DNA of 27,500 nt. Origin: Prorocentrum cordatum (lineage: Eukaryota; Sar; Dinophyceae; Prorocentrales; Prorocentraceae). The position numbers and the translations under genes are program-made. The notes below the pieces were generated by a model, which saw only the letters and a list, made by a program, of their open reading frames with translations, ran no database searches and was not told the origin of the DNA. Of the stretch, positions 1 through 8,697 are shown piece after piece (position 1 is the stretch's first letter; every line of letters begins with the position of its first letter). The stretch is taken from positions 284,303 to 311,802 of the forward strand of contig CAUYUJ010014543.1 of the NCBI GenBank assembly GCA_963575745.1, read 5' to 3'.

Positions 1-34
1 ACCACCACCATCATCATCATCATCACCATCATCG

Positions 35-91
<57 letters not shown>

Positions 92-105
92 GCAGCATCA
101 TGATC
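1..105. repeat. ATC trinucleotide microsatellite
   Basis: Nearly uninterrupted CAT/ATC triplets with occasional ACC, CGT and CAG variants. The array is cut by the window edge, so its full length is unknown. It is the same motif as the large array at 9,556-11,034. Confidence 0.95.
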
Positions 106-111
106 AGCCCT

Positions 112-176
112 CCTTTTCCTCCTCCTCCTCCGCCTCCTCAACCTCCTCATCCCTTTCCTTCTCCTCCTGCTCCTCC
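112..176. repeat. CTC-rich pyrimidine tract
   Basis: Imperfect CTC/CCT triplets directly after the ATC array. The purines lie on the minus strand. No coding potential is seen. Confidence 0.8.
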
Positions 177-374
177 ATTCGATTATGGATAACTCCTTCC
201 TGTCGCACCCCGAGGCCGGTCCAAAGGGCGGGCCGGGCGTTTCGCCTGAGACTTCCTCACCACTTACGACCAGTTTCACCGATGGAGGGCGGGTCGTTTT
301 CAAAATGGTGCTCTCGCCTTAGCGCCGCGCACAATCGTCCTTCAATACTGCAAGAATTTCACCTCCGGGCCTCT

Positions 375-636
375 GGGCGACTGGACACAGCAAGACTCAG
401 GGCTAGCGAGCTCTGGGAGCTTTCTGGGCGGCGACCAGGACATCGCAACAACGAGGCCAGCAAGACCCAGGATCCAGTGGGCGGCGACCAGCAATCGCAA
501 TCACCAAGGCCAGCGTGACCCGTCTCCTGTGGGCGGCGACCCGAAACCGCAACAACCAGTGCCAGCAGGATCTGGGATCAAGTGGCCAGCGGCCAGAGAT
601 CGCAATGACGGGAACGAATTGACTCCAAAACGATAC
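375..636. repeat. 53-bp tandem minisatellite, about 5 units
   Basis: The phrase GGGCGGCGACC recurs at 426, 479 and 531, with degenerate relatives at 375 (GGGCGACTGG) and 584 (GGCCAGCGGCC), so the period is 51-53 bp. Inside each unit a 'TCGCAA..A.C' block and a 'GCCAGC' block recur in the same order. The outer units are more decayed than the central three. Function is unknown. Confidence 0.85.
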
Positions 637-737
637 AACACAAACGGCTTAGTGCAAGCACTGCTTGGAGAACAAAAAAAAAACTCGCCTTCCTTGCATT
701 GACGTCCCGACCAGCACCTGAGAGTCGCCCACCACTT

Positions 738-1062
738 GCGAAAGGGAAGAGAAGGGAAGGATAAGGAGGAGACGAAGGAGAAACAAGAGGGTGACGAGCG
801 GCGAAGAGGAGGAGGAAGCGAGGAGAAGGAGGAGGAGGAGGAGAAGGGGGAGGAGGGGGAAGGAGGACGAGGAGAACGAGGAGAAGGAGGAAGGGGAGGA
901 GGACGAGGAGAAGGAGGAGCAGGACGAGGAGGCGGGGGAAGGAGGAGAAGGAGGAGAAGGAGAAGGAGGAAGCGAGGAGGAGGAGGAGGAGGACGAGGAG
1001 GAGGAGGAGGAGGAGGAGGAGGAGGAGGAGGAGGAGGAGGGGGGAGGAGCAGGAGGAGCAGG
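738..1062. repeat. Purine-strand GGA/GAG microsatellite
   Basis: About 320 bases in which the plus strand is almost only A and G, passing from GAAGG-type text into long GGA runs (about 980-1,040). All six frames stay open here and give poly-Glu, poly-Gly or poly-Ser, which is a composition effect and not evidence for protein. A mirror-symmetric purine tract of this length can form triplex DNA. Confidence 0.9.
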
Positions 1063-1083
1063 GGTGCGGGGAGGAGGTCGTAC

Positions 1084-1686
1084 CTCGGCCACCCCTCCGG
1101 CTTCGGTGCCCTCCGGGTCTCCGGCAGAGCTGCACTGGAACGGCGACGCCTCCACCTCGTCGCACTGGCCCCCCGCCGAGTTCGTCGCCCCAGCGTGCGT
1201 GTCCACGCAGGGCGGCGCCGGGGTCGGTGCTTGCGTGGGGACTCTCCCGCTCGGCCCCGGCCCTCCGCCGCCGCACGAGCAGCACATGTCCGTGACGGTG
1301 AAGTCGTCGTCGTCGTAGTAGTAGCCGGAGTAGACGCACTGCACCGGCATCGCGTCCACCAGCGCGCACTGGTCCCCCTGCACGTTCGTCGCTCCGCCGT
1401 GCGTGTCCACGCAGGACGCCGCAGGGGTCGGAGCTGGCGTCCCTGGCCCTCCGCCGCCGCACGCGCAGCACATGTCTGCGACGGTGAAGTCGGCGTCGTC
1501 GTAGTAGTAGCCCAGGAGGGCGCACTGCACCGGCATTGCGTCCACCAGCGCGCACTGGTCCCCCGCCGCGTTCGTCGCTCCGCCGTGAGTGTCCACGCAG
1601 GGCGGCGCTGGGGTCGGTCCGCCAGCGCCGTCGTCGTGCACGGCTTCGGAGGGGGCGGCAGTTGGGGCAGCCGACGTCGGTGCCAC
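1084..1686 (-). CDS. Exon with Cys-rich tandem repeats (probable secreted/extracellular protein)
   Basis: The minus-strand frame contains three copies of a roughly 50-residue repeat: CVDTHGGATN..GDQC, then MPVQC, YYYDD.DFT and D MCC.CGGGG. Copy 1 spans 1,599-1,447 and copy 2 spans 1,413-1,261. Copy 3 starts at 1,209 and breaks off after its QCSSAG motif, losing the YYYDD and CC.CGGG half. The repeats are joined by Pro/Ala/Thr linkers (PTPAPP). Six Cys per repeat in fixed spacing suggests disulfide-bonded extracellular modules; related 'C.D..GATD..GD.C' repeats occur in protist proteins. There is no ATG, so this is probably an internal exon: a GT with context GAG|GTACG sits at 1,083-1,082 just after the open segment, and AG acceptors lie at about 1,690-1,707. 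The frame stays open below 1,084 only because of the GGA repeat. Function is unknown; coding status rests on the conserved repeat. Confidence 0.7.
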
Positions 1687-2509
1687 CTCACTCGCTCCTT
1701 CTCTGCTCCCGTCTCCACTCCCGCCCCCTCACCTGACTCCCCCGGTCTTCCCTCCCCCGTCCCCCCTCCTCCCCCCCCCAACCCTCCACCAACTGCCCCT
1801 GCCTCGGGGATGGACAGACCCCACTTTAGTAAAACGTGGTTTCGTGAAAACGACCCGAGGCCCAAACCTGGCGGGCGCAAGCCTGGAAAAGGACGGCCGC
1901 GGCGCCCTCTCGAGAACAGAAAACGGACAATTCACTACTCGACGTGTCACTGTTGGGGGTTCCGTCCACCCCCGACGGCCCCCTCCCTGCGCGCGCGGGC
2001 CACCCCTCACCCCCTGCGTCTGCTCCCCGACCCTGCCACCCGGCTCCCCCAGAAAGGCTGGGCCCCTCTCAGTCCGAGGCCCAGGGGGCGGGAGGGAAGA
2101 CCGAGGCGATGCCGAGGACAGAACGGACGAGGGGAGTGGAGACGAGAGAGGAATACGGCGGGAGAGGACGAGATGGGGGAGGATAACAAGGAAGAAAAAA
2201 ATCATGTGAAGGAATCGTGGGGAAGGCAACGGTCCCAGTTCTGGAAGATGAGAGGAAAAGATCAGGTGGAGGAGGCGTTTGGTCGCACTGGCTTCTCACG
2301 AGATGCTACGCGATTTCGGTCAAACCCCACAAGCCCTCTGGGCTGAGGTGGTTTAGCGCGTTTCCTCTTCCATCCTCCCCCTTCTCCCCCCTCTGGGAGG
2401 GACCACTGATCCCCATTGATAAACACCCTCTCCCACCCGACCAGCGACAAGCCCGAAAAACAATGCCACCACCACCCCTCCACACCATCCCTTGCGAAGA
2501 AACCCTACA
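1687..2509. other. GC-rich stretch, no gene recognised
   Basis: It starts with a pyrimidine-rich segment (about 1,690-1,800, plus strand) that would suit an intron upstream of the Cys-rich exon on the minus strand. The rest is GC-rich with purine-rich patches (2,090-2,240). Open frames overlap in several phases with no recognisable motif, so I assign no gene. Confidence 0.5.
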
Positions 2510-2755
2510 ATGTGCACTTCGCAGCTTGGATCAGGAGCGGGCGCCTCGCGGTCACGTCGCAGTGATGTCTGGGGCGGGGACTGCAGGGGGGCTGGCGCAT
2601 TGTCCCCTTCGTGCAATGCCAGCACCCTCTGACCACCCCGTGCAGAAGAACGATACAGTCAACCCGTGCAGTAAGGATGCGCGATGAGGATGCACGGGCA
2701 TTGGACGCCCATTTCGAAGCTTTTCGAGCGGGGCGTGGCCGACGAAAGTGGCGAA

Positions 2756-2830
2756 GGATGGACCGAGGAGGCAAGGATGCAAGGGTACCCTTGGGAAGGT
2801 TGCCCATCCTTACTATGCGGGTTGACTGTA
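2756..2830 (+). repeat. 75-bp dispersed repeat, copy A
   Basis: It starts GGATGGACCGA and contains GGCAAGGATGCAAGGGTACC, ending in GACTGTA. A close copy in the same orientation lies at 7,870-7,943, about 5.1 kb away, with only scattered substitutions. This copy lies within the satellite at 2,510-3,335. Confidence 0.85.
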
Positions 2831-3112
2831 CGAAGCGCACGTTGCACCAGGATCTGGAGCATGCCCCGGGCGCCGCGCGATCCCTTCGAACCTGTTTCTT
2901 TGAGGGACAGCAGGGGTGGCAGCATGCTGTCTGTTGTGCAGTTCCAGAACCCCCACAACCCCCAGGAAAAAAACGATCCGATCTGCACTTTGCATCAAAA
3001 TCTGGGTCATGCACGAGCGCCCCGAGGTCACTGTGCATCGGCTTTTGGCAGGGACTGCAGGGCGGGGGGGCGGTATATTGCCTGCCGCGCGCAGGTCCAC
3101 CACCCTTTCAAA

Positions 3113-3171
3113 AAACACGCACGCACACACAAACACAAACACAAACACACACACACACACACACACAAACT
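3113..3171. repeat. CA/ACA microsatellite
   Basis: ACGC, CACAAA and then (CA)n text, imperfect at its left end and pure CA at its right end. It lies inside the third satellite unit. Confidence 0.9.
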
Positions 3172-3335
3172 GCATTTGGCCAGGGGCGGCAGGGGGACCG
3201 GCATGCTGCCGGCTATGTGCACACCTGCCAGGCCCACCATCCACGTCAAACGGAACTAGAACATGCACCTCGCAGCAAAAACCTGCGCGGGCGCCCCGCG
3301 ATCAGTTCGCATCGGTTCTTGACGGGGACGGGGAG

Positions 3336-3524
3336 GCCTCCAAGAGGCCCTCGAAAGGCCCAAAAAGAAGACCCAAGAGGCCCCCAAACGGCCCCCAGGA
3401 GGCCTGAAAATTACCTCCAAGAGACCCCCGAGGCCCCCCGCGATATCCCAATGAACAGCCGAAAGACCTCTAACCTACAACACAGGCACGTTGGCGGGAT
3501 GGGACGAAGGCCACTTATACAGAT
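3336..3524. other. Short spacer, nothing recognised
   Basis: Imperfect AGGCCC/AAGACCC-like direct repetition (CCAAGAGGCCC, CCCAGGAGGCC) is visible between 3,340 and 3,445. There is no gene. Confidence 0.4.
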
Positions 3525-4415
3525 ACAAGTGTGTATATATATGTATATATGTAAGTGTGTGTATGTATGTATTTATGTATGTATGCATGTACGTATGTAT
3601 GTATGTGTGTGATTGTGTGCATGCATGTATGTATGTATGCATGCATAGATGAATGGATGGATGCATGGATGGATGGATGCGTGTCTGTATGTATGTATGT
3701 GTATATGCAAGTATGCATTATGTGTGTATGTATGTATGTACGTACGTACGTACGTATGTTTGTGTGTATGTATGTATGTATGTGTGTATGTATGTATGTA
3801 TGTACGTATGTGTATGAATGCGTGTATGTATGTGTGTGTATGTATGCATGTATGTATGGATGTATGTATGCATGTACGTATATATGTATGTATGATTGTA
3901 TGTATGCATGTATGTATGTATGTGTGTATGTACGTATGTATGTATGTATGTATGTATGTATGTATGTATGTATGTATGTATGTATGTATGTATGTATGTA
4001 TGTATGTATGTGTGTGTATGTATGTGTGCGTGTATGTATGTATGTATGTATGCATGCATGTGTGTATGTTCGTATGTTTGTATGTTTGTATGTATGTATG
4101 TGTGTATGTATGTATGTATGTATGTATGTATGTATGTAGGTAGGTAGGTAGGTAGGTAGGTAGGTAGGTAGATAGGTAGGTAGGTAGGTAGGTAGGTCCA
4201 TGTGTATGCATGTATGAATGTATGAATGCATGCATGCATGTATGGATGTATGTATGTATGTGTGTATGTATGCATGCATGTGTGTACGTATGCATGCGTG
4301 TAAGTATGTGTATGCATGTGTATATGTATTTATGTATGCATGCATGCATGTATGTATGTATGTATACTTACATCTACGTATACATGTACTTGTATATGTG
4401 TATGTGCGTGTCCGG
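3525..4415. repeat. GTAT tetranucleotide array, about 0.9 kb
   Basis: An almost continuous GTAT/GTGT/GCAT array. A pure GTAT core lies at about 3,925-4,010, and a sharply bounded block of about 60 bases of GTAG units at about 4,137-4,196 replaces it. Long open frames on both strands read as YIHT- or VCMY-type repeats and are microsatellite artefacts. Confidence 0.97.
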
Positions 4416-4416
4416 C

Positions 4417-4770
4417 ATCCTGCCCAAAAAAACAAGCAATGGTTGAACAGCTTGGAAGAGTCGCGCGTTGAGGCCGGAGTGCAGGTGGTGCGCGCCTCCG
4501 CTATACTGGAGAGCCAAAGCAAGTTCCCGTCAGGCCCACGGTTCTGAAGGATGGGAAAGCTGCCACGCAACGGGCGACCCATGAACAAGCACGACGTGAG
4601 GCTGGGCCGCATGTCTACCCCGACGCCGCTTCAGTCAGTCGACCCACACACCTGCGCACCGACTCCCAGGTTCGCCGTTGTGTAGGGAGGACCCTCCTTG
4701 GCCCTCGCGCCCCTGGGCTCTGCGCCGCCGCGCCACCTGCGGGCAAGACGGAACGGCGCTCCGGCTCGGG
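4417..4770. other. GC-rich spacer, no gene recognised
   Basis: Unique-looking sequence between the GTAT array and the GGA arrays. No conserved motif or exon was identified in either strand. Confidence 0.4.
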
Positions 4771-4777
4771 CGGCCGG

Positions 4778-4967
4778 AGGAGGAGGAGGAGGAGGAGGAG
4801 GAGCCACTGCAGCAGCTCGTCCCGATGACGAGGCCCACGTGCAGTAGAGAAGGACGGCTGCCACAGCGCCCCCAGTCGCCCCGATTGCCTGCGGAGGAGG
4901 AGGAGGAGGAGGAGGAGGAGGAGGAGGAGGAGGAGGAGGAGCGCCCCCAGTCGCCCCGATTGCCTGC
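4778..4967. repeat. Two GGA arrays, one flanked by 27-bp direct repeats
   Basis: GGA array 1 is at about 4,778-4,804. Array 2 (about 4,893-4,940) sits between two identical 27-bp sequences, 4,866-4,892 and 4,941-4,967, each starting GCGCCCCCAGTCGCC and ending GATTGCCTGC. The layout equals a 75-bp tandem duplication of [27-mer + GGA tract] in which the second GGA tract is missing. Confidence 0.9.
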
Positions 4968-5632
4968 CCTCTTCGGCGCAGGCGCGCCGCGCGCCCCGTG
5001 CCTCGCCGTCGCGCGCGGCCCCCTCCCGGCGCACTGCCCCGCCGCGCGTGCGCACGACCGAGCGAGCCGAGCCACACGCGCGGGCACGGCCTCCGCGGCA
5101 ACCGAGGGCAGCACAGCCCGCAACCCCGCCCCAGCCAGGGCCCCCACTCCCCAGCCTGGTGGTTCCTGGGGTCCTGGCTGGGGGCGAAGGTGGTCTTCAG
5201 TCTGCCCCCCCCCCCCAAGGACGACCCCAGGACACCACCCCCACCCCCAGCCAGGTCCCACCGGATCCCCGGGTCGGGGGCGGAGGTCCTGGGCGGGGGG
5301 GGGGCCGTGGTGTCCTCGTGCGCGAGCCCGGCATGCACGGGTGACCACGCAAACGAACGCAGACCAGCCAGTCCACCGCGCACGTGCACGCACGCTCTTG
5401 GCCTCTGAACCAGGCGGGGGCTGGGGCGGCGCCGACCGCCATCCTCCGCGACACCCGGAGGTCCACGCCCTGCTTCACGCGGGCGGTCCCCTCTCCGAAG
5501 AGAGCCGCACGGACTCCGCGGAGCGCGCCTGGATTCCTCGGCGGGGCGCGCGCTCTCGCGCGCGCGCCGGCCGCGGACGAGCGGGTGCGTCTGCCGGCGG
5601 CTGGTCTGCATCTTTGGGGGCCAGGCCCCCTG
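4968..5632. other. GC-rich stretch, no gene recognised
   Basis: It contains a C12 run (5,204-5,216) and an imperfect inverted repeat at about 5,165-5,262 (GTCCTGGCTGGGGG against its complement with CCCCCAGCCAGG). No exon is supported. Confidence 0.4.
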
Positions 5633-5639
5633 GGATGTC

Positions 5640-5836
5640 GGGGAACAAAAAGTGACACAAGCATAAAAACTCGGACGTCCCCGCGGATTTCTCGGATCGG
5701 CGCTCGACCCCCCTCCCTGGCGCGCGGAGCGCGCCAGGGGCGGCGCCGGAGGCGCTGCCGGGGGGCCCCCAGCGCCGATCCGAGAAATCCGCGCGGACCT
5801 CCGAGTTTTTATGTTTATGACACTTTTTTTTCCCCT
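5640..5836. mobile_element. Foldback MITE-like element, about 197 bp
   Basis: The left arm begins GGGGAACAAAAAGTGACAC and runs through CATAAAAACTCGGA, CGCGGATTTCTCGGATCGGCGCT (to about 5,703). The right arm (about 5,770-5,836) is its inverted complement with few changes and ends in a T8 run followed by CCCC. The centre carries a perfect odd palindrome, CTGGCGCGC-GGA-GCGCGCCAG (5,717-5,737). The 7-bp sequence GGATGTC lies immediately outside both ends (5,633-5,639 and 5,837-5,843) and is a candidate target-site duplication. There is no coding capacity, so if mobile it depends on another element. The superfamily is not assigned. Confidence 0.75.
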
Positions 5837-5843
5837 GGATGTC

Positions 5844-6598
5844 TCATCGAATTCGAAGCGGTAGGTAGTCCGAGCAGCCTTCTGGGCAAGGCGGATGCTC
5901 TGGCTGGGGCGCCTGCGGCCGCCCAGGGGGCGCGTCGTCGCCGTCGGGCGCTCCACCGACTCTCTCCGAGCGCCCGCAGCATGAGCTCATCGCGGCGTGC
6001 GCCCACGTCGAAAACATCGTGACGGCGGTGGGCGTGCACGGCGCACGTCGCATGCCGGCCGCCGCCCCTCTTCGCCACCCCGCTCGGCACTCGCGGAGGT
6101 CAGGGTGGGAGGAGGCAGCGCTGGTCCAGATTCCCCTGCTCATCCGCTGCCGCGTTCCGACGCGCGCGCACGGCGCGTCGCGGTCTGCAGAAGAGCCCAA
6201 ATGGAGAGGTGGAACTGCTCAATCGTTTGCGTGATCCCTTCTCGAAGGTGCCACTGCCACTGGCTTCGACACACGCGCAGCACCCGGCCCCTGGCTAGCT
6301 GGTCAGCTAGCTGGCTGGTCACCTGAGCCAATCACACTCGCCATTGCCGTCGGCATTGGTGGTCGCGCTGTGGAACGAGGCAGCGGCGCCTTCCTGGCCT
6401 GGCCCCTGGCCCTGCTGGCGCCGCGATGGCGGAGGCTTCGGCGGGCGCGCTCGGGCGCGGCAGCCGATCTGCACACGTGGAAGCGCCGCCTGGGGCTGGC
6501 GATCTTGTAGGCCGGCTTTCCCTAACTGCTCCCGGTAAGCCTGGAGATCGCAAACGGAGGCCTCCCGAATGTTGTCCGAATAGATGGGGGGTCGTGCC
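5844..6598. other. GC-rich stretch, no gene recognised
   Basis: No repeat structure stands out except a short GCTAGCTGG redundancy at about 6,294-6,318. Open frames occur in several phases and look compositional. Confidence 0.4.
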
Positions 6599-6760
6599 GC
6601 ATCGCCGACGCATCGCCGATGCATCGGCGATGCAACGGCGATGCATCGACGATGCGTTGGCGGCGCCAGCAGGGAGAAAATCGGGCTCCACATCGAGCCG
6701 AATCGCCGATGCATCGGCGATGCGGCGCGATCCTTCGACCCCATCTTCTCCGACCCCAGC
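6599..6760. repeat. Palindromic 11-mer array, copy 1
   Basis: Five consecutive 11-bp units of consensus CATCGNCGATG, each itself an odd palindrome, from about 6,600 to 6,654; 6,610-6,633 is a perfect 24-bp palindrome. It is followed by GGCGCCAGCAGGGAGAAAATC, CTCCACATC and two more 11-mers near 6,702-6,724, then GGCGCGATCCT. The same order of blocks recurs at 7,966-8,150. Confidence 0.9.
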
Positions 6761-7563
6761 ACGGAGGCCTAGAGTGAGGGCGCAGGTGCACCTCGCGGCA
6801 GGCCTCGCTGCGCACGGCGCTGGGGCCCCGTGCTGGGCCCCGGCGCCTGGGGTCGGCGCCGACGGGAAGGCTTCTGCGCGAGGCGGCTGATTGGGGATCG
6901 GCTCGCTGCGCGGCGGCGCGGTCCCGACACCCCCTCGAGTCATGAAAAAGCCACGACGGATTCTTGTTTCGCTACTTTCAGCCGTTGGGGGCCCTGACCG
7001 GGCCTCCGGACCATCAGGAAGCGACTCAAGATGAAAAACCGGTCACGTGGAATGGGTGGAGAACTCTGAGGGTCGGGAGGCGACTTCATGAAGAGTCATG
7101 ACGTCGGGGGCCTGGGCTTTCGGCTGGCCCAGGGGGGCTTCCAACAAGGGGGGGGCGCCTGGCACGCACTGCTCGAATGCAAAGTCCATGCCGGAAGACA
7201 TCTCTTTGGCCCCTGACGCGGGTTGCCGCTCCCTGGAGCATGGCACGACACATGCTCCTGTGCCGAGTCCCCTCCAGGGCGGCCCTGGTCGCCCGTGATC
7301 ATGCTGCTCGCGATCTGTTCCGGAATGCTGGTCGACCAGGCTGCGGGCGCGGTCCAGCGTGCCGCCAGCTTTTCCCTGGGTGTCCTCGCCTTCGCTGTGC
7401 CGCGGGTGCGCGGCAGCATCACCGGTCAGACCAGCATCCGGCGCATCGCGGCAGTGAGGTTCGTGCTCCACGGCTGCCTGCTCGGCGCTCGAGGCACGGG
7501 TGTGGCGGTGCTGGAGTGCTAGCCGCCTTCATCGCCGTCATCTGCGTGCAGGCGTGCCTTGGC
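6761..7563. other. GC-rich stretch, no gene recognised
   Basis: I see no exon with a recognisable domain and no clear repeat. Several overlapping open frames exist in both strands, as expected at this base composition. Confidence 0.4.
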
Positions 7564-7672
7564 CCCCCCGGCGAAGCCTCTGGCGCCGCCCCTGGCGCGC
7601 TCCGCGCGCCAGAGAAGGGGCTCAGCGTGGATCCAAAAATACCACGCGGAGCTCTCAAATCTTATGTGTATG
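7564..7672. mobile_element. Half-copy of the 5,640-5,836 foldback family, opposite orientation
   Basis: Contains TGGCGCCGCCCCTGGCGCGC-TCC-GCGCGCCAG (palindrome at 7,592-7,612), which is the reverse complement of the core at 5,717-5,737. Downstream AGCGTGGATCC, ACGCGGA, CTC and TTATGTGTATG parallel the arm of the first copy. The other arm is missing, so it is a truncated or decayed relic. Confidence 0.65.
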
Positions 7673-7869
7673 CCCTTTCCTCTTCGTGACCGTTTTCTTG
7701 TTCGGCGATTCGACATTGGGCGGAAGGGGGGAAGGGTCCGACTCCAGACCCCTGTTGAGTACGACTCTTTGCAACAGTGCGTCCTATGGGGGAGAGTCCA
7801 CCTGCCCGAAACAGGCGCCAAAAACAGGCAACATCTACTCCATGGGGGAGGGTGGGGGGGGTGGGGCAA

Positions 7870-7943
7870 GGATGGACCGAAGGGGCAAGGATGCAAGGGT
7901 ACCCTTAGGAAGGTGACAATCCTTACCATCGGTTTCGACTGTA
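7870..7943 (+). repeat. 75-bp dispersed repeat, copy B
   Basis: Same sequence family as 2,756-2,830, same orientation. Here it is followed at once by the 68-bp palindromic repeat units rather than by satellite. Confidence 0.85.
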
Positions 7944-7965
7944 GATGCGGTCGGAGGGTCGCTCC

Positions 7966-8150
7966 GCATCGCCGATGCATCGGCGGTGCATCGGCGACGC
8001 CAGCGCAGAGAAAATCCTGCTCCGCATCAAGCCGCATCGGCAATGCATCGGCAGCGCATCGGCGACGTCAGCGCGGAGAAAATCCGGCTCCACATCAAGC
8101 CGCATCGGCGATGCATCGGCGATGCGGCGCGATCCTCTGACCCCACCTGC
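7966..8150. repeat. 68-bp higher-order repeat with CATCGNCGATG palindromes
   Basis: Units start at 7,966, 8,034 and 8,102, an exact 68-bp spacing. Each unit holds two or three 11-mers of the CATCGGCGATG type, then CAGCGC.GAGAAAATCC.GCTCC.CATCAA. The third unit switches to GGCGCGATCC and CTGACCCCA, exactly as the copy at 6,599-6,760 does, which shows a shared right end for the family. Confidence 0.9.
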
Positions 8151-8536
8151 TCGGGCCCCATCTGGGAGGCCTGGAGATCCGTGGTGGAAAGCGCTACCCG
8201 TCGGTCGGAAGAAGTGGGTAAAGACATGGTATAGAAAGGCGCTGGAAGCAGATCGGGTTTCCGCTCGCCCCCTGAAGAGGAGGGAAGAGGGAATACCGCT
8301 CGACTCTTGAAGTATAGAGAGCAGAAAAGCCACCCTCATAATAAACACCCCGACAAGCGAAGCCGCTCAGTAGACGCACCCAAAGAAGGAATCGAACAAG
8401 GCAGGGCTGCTAGTACACGCCCAGGGGCCACTGAGTCAACGCCGATCATCGGGCTCGGGGTGCTTCTTCCTTCTTTGAAAGCAGGAAGGCGCCTGAAGTA
8501 ATCTGGATACCTGCTTTCCACGACCAGAGTTGGCAG
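8151..8536. other. Spacer, no gene recognised
   Basis: Moderately GC-rich. There are no motifs, repeats or exons that I can support. Confidence 0.4.
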
Positions 8537-8697
8537 CGCGCACAAGGGGGGTGGGGGGGGGAGGGCTTCTTAGAAGCAGGCTGCTTCTTAGAAGGCGTGG
8601 GCCTTATCTATAGATGTAAGGCCCGCGCCTTCTAAGAAGCAGGGGTGCTTCTAAGAAGCCCTCCCCCCTCCCCCCACCCCCCTCTGCGCGTGGCTGA
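8537..8697. repeat. Near-perfect 160-bp inverted repeat (cruciform)
   Basis: The centre is CTATAG at 8,608-8,613. The left arm has a G-rich run, then AGGGCTTCTTAGAAGCA, GCTTCTTAGAAGGCG and GGGCCTTA. The right arm is the inverted complement with few mismatches. Each arm holds two smaller palindromes of the GCTTCTTAGAAGC type, so hairpins nest within the large hairpin. No target-site duplication was identified with confidence. Confidence 0.9.

Larger units (their letters stand above)
2510..3335. repeat. Degenerate satellite, four units
   Basis: A phrase of the form TGCAC.T.GCA.C...ATCTGG..CATGC begins at about 2,512, 2,838, 2,984 and 3,262. Each is followed by GCGCC.CG.GGTCAC-like text, then a GGGACTGCAGGG-like block, then CCA.CACCC. 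The basic unit looks like about 146 bp (2,838 to 2,984). The longer intervals contain extra material: a 75-bp dispersed repeat in the first and a CA microsatellite in the third. No coding potential is supported. Confidence 0.7.

Noticed and set aside
736-2346. Plus-strand frame of 536 codons (Arg/Gly/Glu-rich)
   Set aside because: It is a product of the GGA tract and of reading antisense to the Cys-rich repeats; the minus-strand repeat structure is the meaningful one.
3515-4612. Long frames on both strands through the GTAT array (YIHT-type repeats)
   Set aside because: A tetranucleotide repeat with no stop in its 12-base period is open by construction.
6600-8150. CRISPR-like array
   Set aside because: The repeats are contiguous or at 68-bp spacing with conserved, not unique, spacers, and the genome is eukaryotic.
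8385-8410. tRNA-like B-box (TTCGATTCC on the minus strand)
   Set aside because: The flanking bases do not pair as a T-arm, and no acceptor stem or A-box is found upstream.
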